This document shows positions 8,140-9,871 of a DNA stretch of 9,871 nucleotides, one piece after another (within the stretch, counting starts at the first letter, position 1; each line of letters starts with the position of its first letter). Both the position numbers and the translations under genes were made by a program. This stretch comes from Candidatus Aminicenantota bacterium (lineage in GTDB: Bacteria > Acidobacteriota > Aminicenantia > Aminicenantales > Aminicenantaceae). The stretch covers positions 1 to 9,871 of the forward strand of contig DAOWCB010000027.1 of assembly GCA_030633795.1 (NCBI GenBank), written 5' to 3'. The notes beneath the pieces are model-generated. The model had not been told where the DNA came from. It saw only the letters and a program-made list of their open reading frames with translations, and ran no database searches.

Positions 8140-8940
8140 TCAGTACCTTTCTAGGTATCTCGTGGTGAAAAATTCATCCTTCACTTCCGGGTTGAACTGG
8201 ATTTCGTCCACATTCAACACAGATTTTCTCCCGTTTTGTCTGTTCACTATAACCATGCGCATCGGTCTGAATTTATGATTTTCGGCATCGATTTCCTTTA
8301 CGTTTTCAACGGCAAGCTCCTTATAGAGTTCGCCATCCAGGTCATAATAAATCGCCTTTCGGATCACAAAATCTTGCTTGGCAATGAACGAGATTCTTTT
8401 AGAAAAGCCATTTTCATCGGCAACGTCATCATCGACGGGTATCATCTCGATTTTCCAACATGAGGTTCCAGCCACATCCTCCTCTCCCAATATTTCATAC
8501 GTAAAATTATCCAAAATGGGAGGAGTCATGTCCGCATAGGTAAACTCTGAACCCATGAAGTTTTTGGCTTTTTCCGTGCTGACTATTCGGCGCGTTTTCC
8601 TGAGTGCAGGCATAAAAAGCCACATATCATCATCTTTGTTCTCATAATCAAAAGTGAGCAGCCCGGTCCCCTTGACATCAGCGGGAGAAAGAAAGCGGAT
8701 CAGCCTCTTTTCTGTTTTTCCGTTGTTATAAAGTTTCGAAACGGTGGCAATTTTTCTCACCCGTTCCCTTCCCCTGTTGTCTATAATTGTCAACGTGGAT
8801 AGCATTTCAGAACCAGCCAGTTTGGTAGTTTGGAATGATTTGTCCACGATCTGTTTGGCGCTGAGATTTTCTTGAGGCTCAAGCCCAGCGCTGACAAGAA
8901 AAATACTAAAAACAACAATGAGTACTTTACATTTTTTCAT
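8140..8940 (-). CDS. LolA-like outer membrane lipoprotein-sorting protein
   Basis: Periplasmic protein of 266 residues in the LolA-like family annotated as outer membrane lipoprotein-sorting protein. It is distinct from true LolA and usually encoded beside RND/MMPL exporters. A signal peptide occupies about residues 1-22 (KKCK then a hydrophobic stretch). The conserved family core is clear: FLSPADVKGTGLLTFDYE (83-100), DDMWLFMPALRKTRRI (104-119) and FMGSEFTYADM (128-138). The fold is expected to be a half-barrel with a hydrophobic cavity for lipid or acyl chains. The ATG start is preceded by AAGGAG (8947-8952). Upstream lies the RND exporter gene, the family's usual partner, here separated by 274 bases containing a structured element. 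It may receive or deliver the lipid moved by that exporter; this is inference from context. Cys4 lies too close to the N-terminus to be a convincing lipobox. Confidence 0.85.
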   Translation of the reverse strand: MKKCKVLIVVFSIFLVSAGLEPQENLSAKQIVDKSFQTTKLAGSEMLSTLTIIDNRGRERVRKIATVSKLYNNGKTEKRLIRFLSPADVKGTGLLTFDYENKDDDMWLFMPALRKTRRIVSTEKAKNFMGSEFTYADMTPPILDNFTYEILGEEDVAGTSCWKIEMIPVDDDVADENGFSKRISFIAKQDFVIRKAIYYDLDGELYKELAVENVKEIDAENHKFRPMRMVIVNRQNGRKSVLNVDEIQFNPEVKDEFFTTRYLERY

Positions 8941-8968
8941 CTATAACTCCTTTACTTTATATAATAAC

Positions 8969-9006
8969 CTGAATTATTTACGAGTATAATCTGGATTATT
9001 TACGGG
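8969..9006 (+). repeat. Imperfect direct repeat of 16 bp
   Basis: CTGAATTATTTACGAG (8969-8984) and CTGGATTATTTACGGG (8991-9006) differ at two positions and are separated by 6 bases, TATAAT. The second copy runs into the 5' boundary of the GC-rich structured core. The interval lies just upstream of the LolA-like gene and on the - strand includes a possible -10 box, TATACT (8988-8983). Confidence 0.6.
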
Positions 9007-9125
9007 TCGAGGCCCTCCACCCCGCCCTAGCATTAACGGATGCAAGGAAGTAGCCCATGAGCTGTAGTGAACTACTGCGATTGGGCTGCAACGAAGCTGA
9101 TGCGGTGAGATCGGCTCGCCTGAAA
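9001..9125 (+). ncRNA. Candidate structured RNA, possibly HEARO/omega-RNA-like, orphan
   Basis: A GC-rich block with several nested hairpins. Stem AGCCCA/TGGGCT (9052-9057 with 9082-9087) encloses a 3x3 internal loop TGA/GAT. Inside that is stem GC-T-GTAG/CTAC-T-GC (9061-9067 with 9072-9078) closed by TGAA. Others are GGTGAG/CTCGCC (9104-9109 with 9115-9120, one G-T pair), GCAT/ATGC (9030-9033 with 9040-9043) and GGG/CCC (9004-9006 with 9013-9015). The wobble pair, tandem G-A mismatches and UGAA loop make sense only if the + strand is the RNA. The phrases CCCGCCCTAG, GGAAGTAGCCC and GGCTGCAACGAAGCTGATGC match my memory of HEARO, the scaffold of IscB-associated omega-RNA. No IscB gene follows, so it would be an orphan. 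A group II intron fragment or an unrelated RNA are alternatives. This identity is recollection, not a computed hit. Confidence 0.5.
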
Positions 9126-9127
9126 GG

Positions 9128-9206
9128 TAAAAAAGTCGATGCAAAATATCTAAAGATTTTAAAAATTTGATTTTGTTGAAAATGAATAAAGGCATCGACT
9201 TTTTTA
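9128..9206. terminator. Perfect 15-bp inverted repeat with T run, terminator-like
   Basis: TAAAAAAGTCGATGC (9128-9142) pairs perfectly with GCATCGACTTTTTTA (9192-9206). The 49-base AT-rich loop contains a smaller hairpin, ATCT-AA-AGAT. The sequence is symmetric and gives a T run on either strand. It could end the RND exporter transcript (its stop is 9 bases away) and also a + strand RNA from the structured core. The loop is long for an intrinsic terminator, so it may instead be a subterminal repeat of a mobile element. Confidence 0.4.
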
Positions 9207-9218
9207 TAAATAATTCAG
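9207..9218 (-). repeat. Right terminal inverted repeat overlapping the RND gene stop
   Basis: On the - strand CTGAATTATTTA, identical to 8969-8980. The TGA at 9217-9215 inside it is the stop codon of the RND exporter gene. Confidence 0.55.
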
Positions 9219-9871
9219 AGTGATTTGGGTTCGAGGAATTTGGGCTTTATAACAATACAAAGTGCAGGGATCAGAATCAGAGCGCCCATAAGGCATGACG
9301 AAATAGACACTACAACCAGGAATCCGAAAAACCTGACCGGAATGAAACTGGAGGTGAACAACACGACAAAACCCACCATGACGGATAAAGCATTAAAAAC
9401 AATGCCCCTTCCGGTTGTGGTTAGAGTCTTTTTTGCTGCATCTTCCAGATCCAATCCATTCTGTCTTTCTTCCCTGAACCTCCAAAGATAGTGGATGGTG
9501 TAATCCACTCCAACGCCTATCATGATGGAAGAGAGCATGGCGGTAGCGACATTAAGCTCTATCCGGAAAATGCCCATGAGACCGAACAATGTTGTGACAG
9601 AGATGGCAAGGGGAATGGCGGATATCAGGCCTGCCGTCACCGAACGGAAGAGAATCATCAGTAAGATCCCGACGACCAGAATAGCCAAACCCAAAGAGAG
9701 CAATTGCCCGCTCACTACTTTGTGAGCCAATTCCGAAAGAATCGACCCGAATCCCCCCACCAGCTTGACGTCAGGATCATTTGCCGTCTTCAGTTTAACG
9801 CGATTGATGACACTATCCATTTTTTTTGTACTAGCCGTATTCAAACGGGCGGTCAAAAGAGCGTGCTCGTA
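9215..9871 (-). CDS. RND-superfamily exporter (MMPL/HpnN-like), C-terminal part
   Basis: Partial inner-membrane transporter. The frame is open to the window edge, so only the last 218 residues are seen; full-length relatives have roughly 750-1000. Such proteins use the proton gradient to export lipids or other hydrophobic molecules. The visible part begins at the end of a periplasmic loop, then has TM segments at about 55-76, 79-101, 105-125, 155-173 and 181-207. The diagnostic GVGVDYTIH (119-127) contains the Asp of the proton-relay helix, and the following cytoplasmic stretch WRFREERQNGL is typical. An apparent start (TTG) at 9856 is only an internal Leu codon. The gene precedes the LolA-like and LpxR genes on the same strand, a common arrangement for exporter and lipid-binding partner. 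Its final codon and stop overlap an inverted repeat, so its C-terminus may have been reshaped by insertion of that element. Confidence 0.9.
   Translation of the reverse strand, partial: YEHALLTARLNTASTKKMDSVINRVKLKTANDPDVKLVGGFGSILSELAHKVVSGQLLSLGLAILVVGILLMILFRSVTAGLISAIPLAISVTTLFGLMGIFRIELNVATAMLSSIMIGVGVDYTIHYLWRFREERQNGLDLEDAAKKTLTTTGRGIVFNALSVMVGFVVLFTSSFIPVRFFGFLVVVSISSCLMGALILIPALCIVIKPKFLEPKSL

Larger units (their letters stand above)
8969..9218. mobile_element. Possible non-autonomous element with 12-bp terminal inverted repeats
   Basis: CTGAATTATTTA at 8969-8980 is exactly matched in inverted orientation by TAAATAATTCAG at 9207-9218, enclosing 250 bases of mixed composition: AT-rich ends and a GC-rich folded core. 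No transposase or other credible reading frame lies inside. I see no target-site duplication. The right repeat overlaps the last codon and stop of the RND exporter gene. It could be a MITE-like unit, a degraded IS200/IS605-type element inserted into a palindromic intergenic repeat, or simply a repeat pair. Confidence 0.4.

Noticed and set aside
8960..8990. + strand promoter for the structured RNA using TATAAT at 8960-8965 or 8985-8990
   Set aside because: Both hexamers match the -10 consensus, but no acceptable -35 sequence lies 16-18 bases upstream, and TATAAT is common in AT-rich gaps.
9001..9125. Group II intron fragment
   Set aside because: I could not find a domain V-like 34-base hairpin or intron boundary sequences; kept only as an alternative to the HEARO-like reading.
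8974..9195. 73-codon open frame on the - strand in the exporter/LolA-like gap
   Set aside because: It runs across the folded GC-rich core and both arms of hairpins, has low-complexity ends, no good ribosome site and no recognisable domain; the RNA-like structure explains the sequence better.
1..9871. CRISPR array, tRNA or rRNA genes
   Set aside because: No regularly spaced direct repeats, and no tRNA-like cloverleaf or rRNA sequence recognised on either strand.

Overview
This is a chromosomal window from a Gram-negative bacterium of moderate GC content (about 45-50% by eye). It carries seven protein-coding genes, one of them cut by the right edge, plus one short interval without a gene that appears to hold a structured RNA. 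Gram-negative character follows from an LpxR-type outer-membrane lipid A deacylase, a LolA-like periplasmic protein and an RND exporter. Clear Shine-Dalgarno sequences precede the six internal starts that can be judged, which argues against Bacteroidota even though the two-FtsX ABC permease is a type common there. The mix of a large MacB/FtsX-like permease, an exported M28 peptidase with a C-terminal helical/winged-helix tail and an exported arginase-like protein reminds me of Candidatus Aminicenantes or a similar uncultured phylum. That placement is inference from memory, not a search result.

Layout. Positions 1-3489 are on the + strand: an 801-residue ABC permease (14-2419), then a secreted arginase-fold protein with an altered metal site (best start TTG 2491, end 3489). 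The rest is on the - strand, so in order of transcription, from right to left: the C-terminal part of an RND-superfamily exporter (9871-9215, incomplete), a LolA-like protein (8940-8140), an LpxR-family lipid A deacylase (8068-7088), a PLP-dependent class I/II aminotransferase (6968-5727) and an M28-type metallopeptidase (5590-3476). The peptidase and the arginase-like gene converge and share their last 14 bases.

Function. The RND exporter, LolA-like protein and LpxR form a plausible cell-envelope group handling lipid or lipoprotein traffic and LPS remodelling. The peptidase, aminotransferase and arginase-like protein would fit use of peptides and amino acids, but this link rests only on proximity.

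The most interesting part is the 274-base interval 8941-9214 between the LolA-like and RND genes. It holds a GC-rich core (about 9001-9125) that folds into several hairpins whose wobble pairs, tandem G-A mismatches and UGAA loop favour the + strand, against the surrounding genes. The core is followed by a 15-bp perfect inverted repeat ending in a T run and is enclosed by exact 12-bp inverted repeats (8969-8980 and 9207-9218). From memory, the core resembles HEARO/omega-RNA, the guide-RNA scaffold of IscB nucleases in IS200/IS605-like elements, but no IscB gene is present. A second theme is a short dispersed motif (consensus CCTGRATTATTYA) that recurs in three intergenic regions. It directly follows the stop codons of two genes and overlaps the stop codon of a third.
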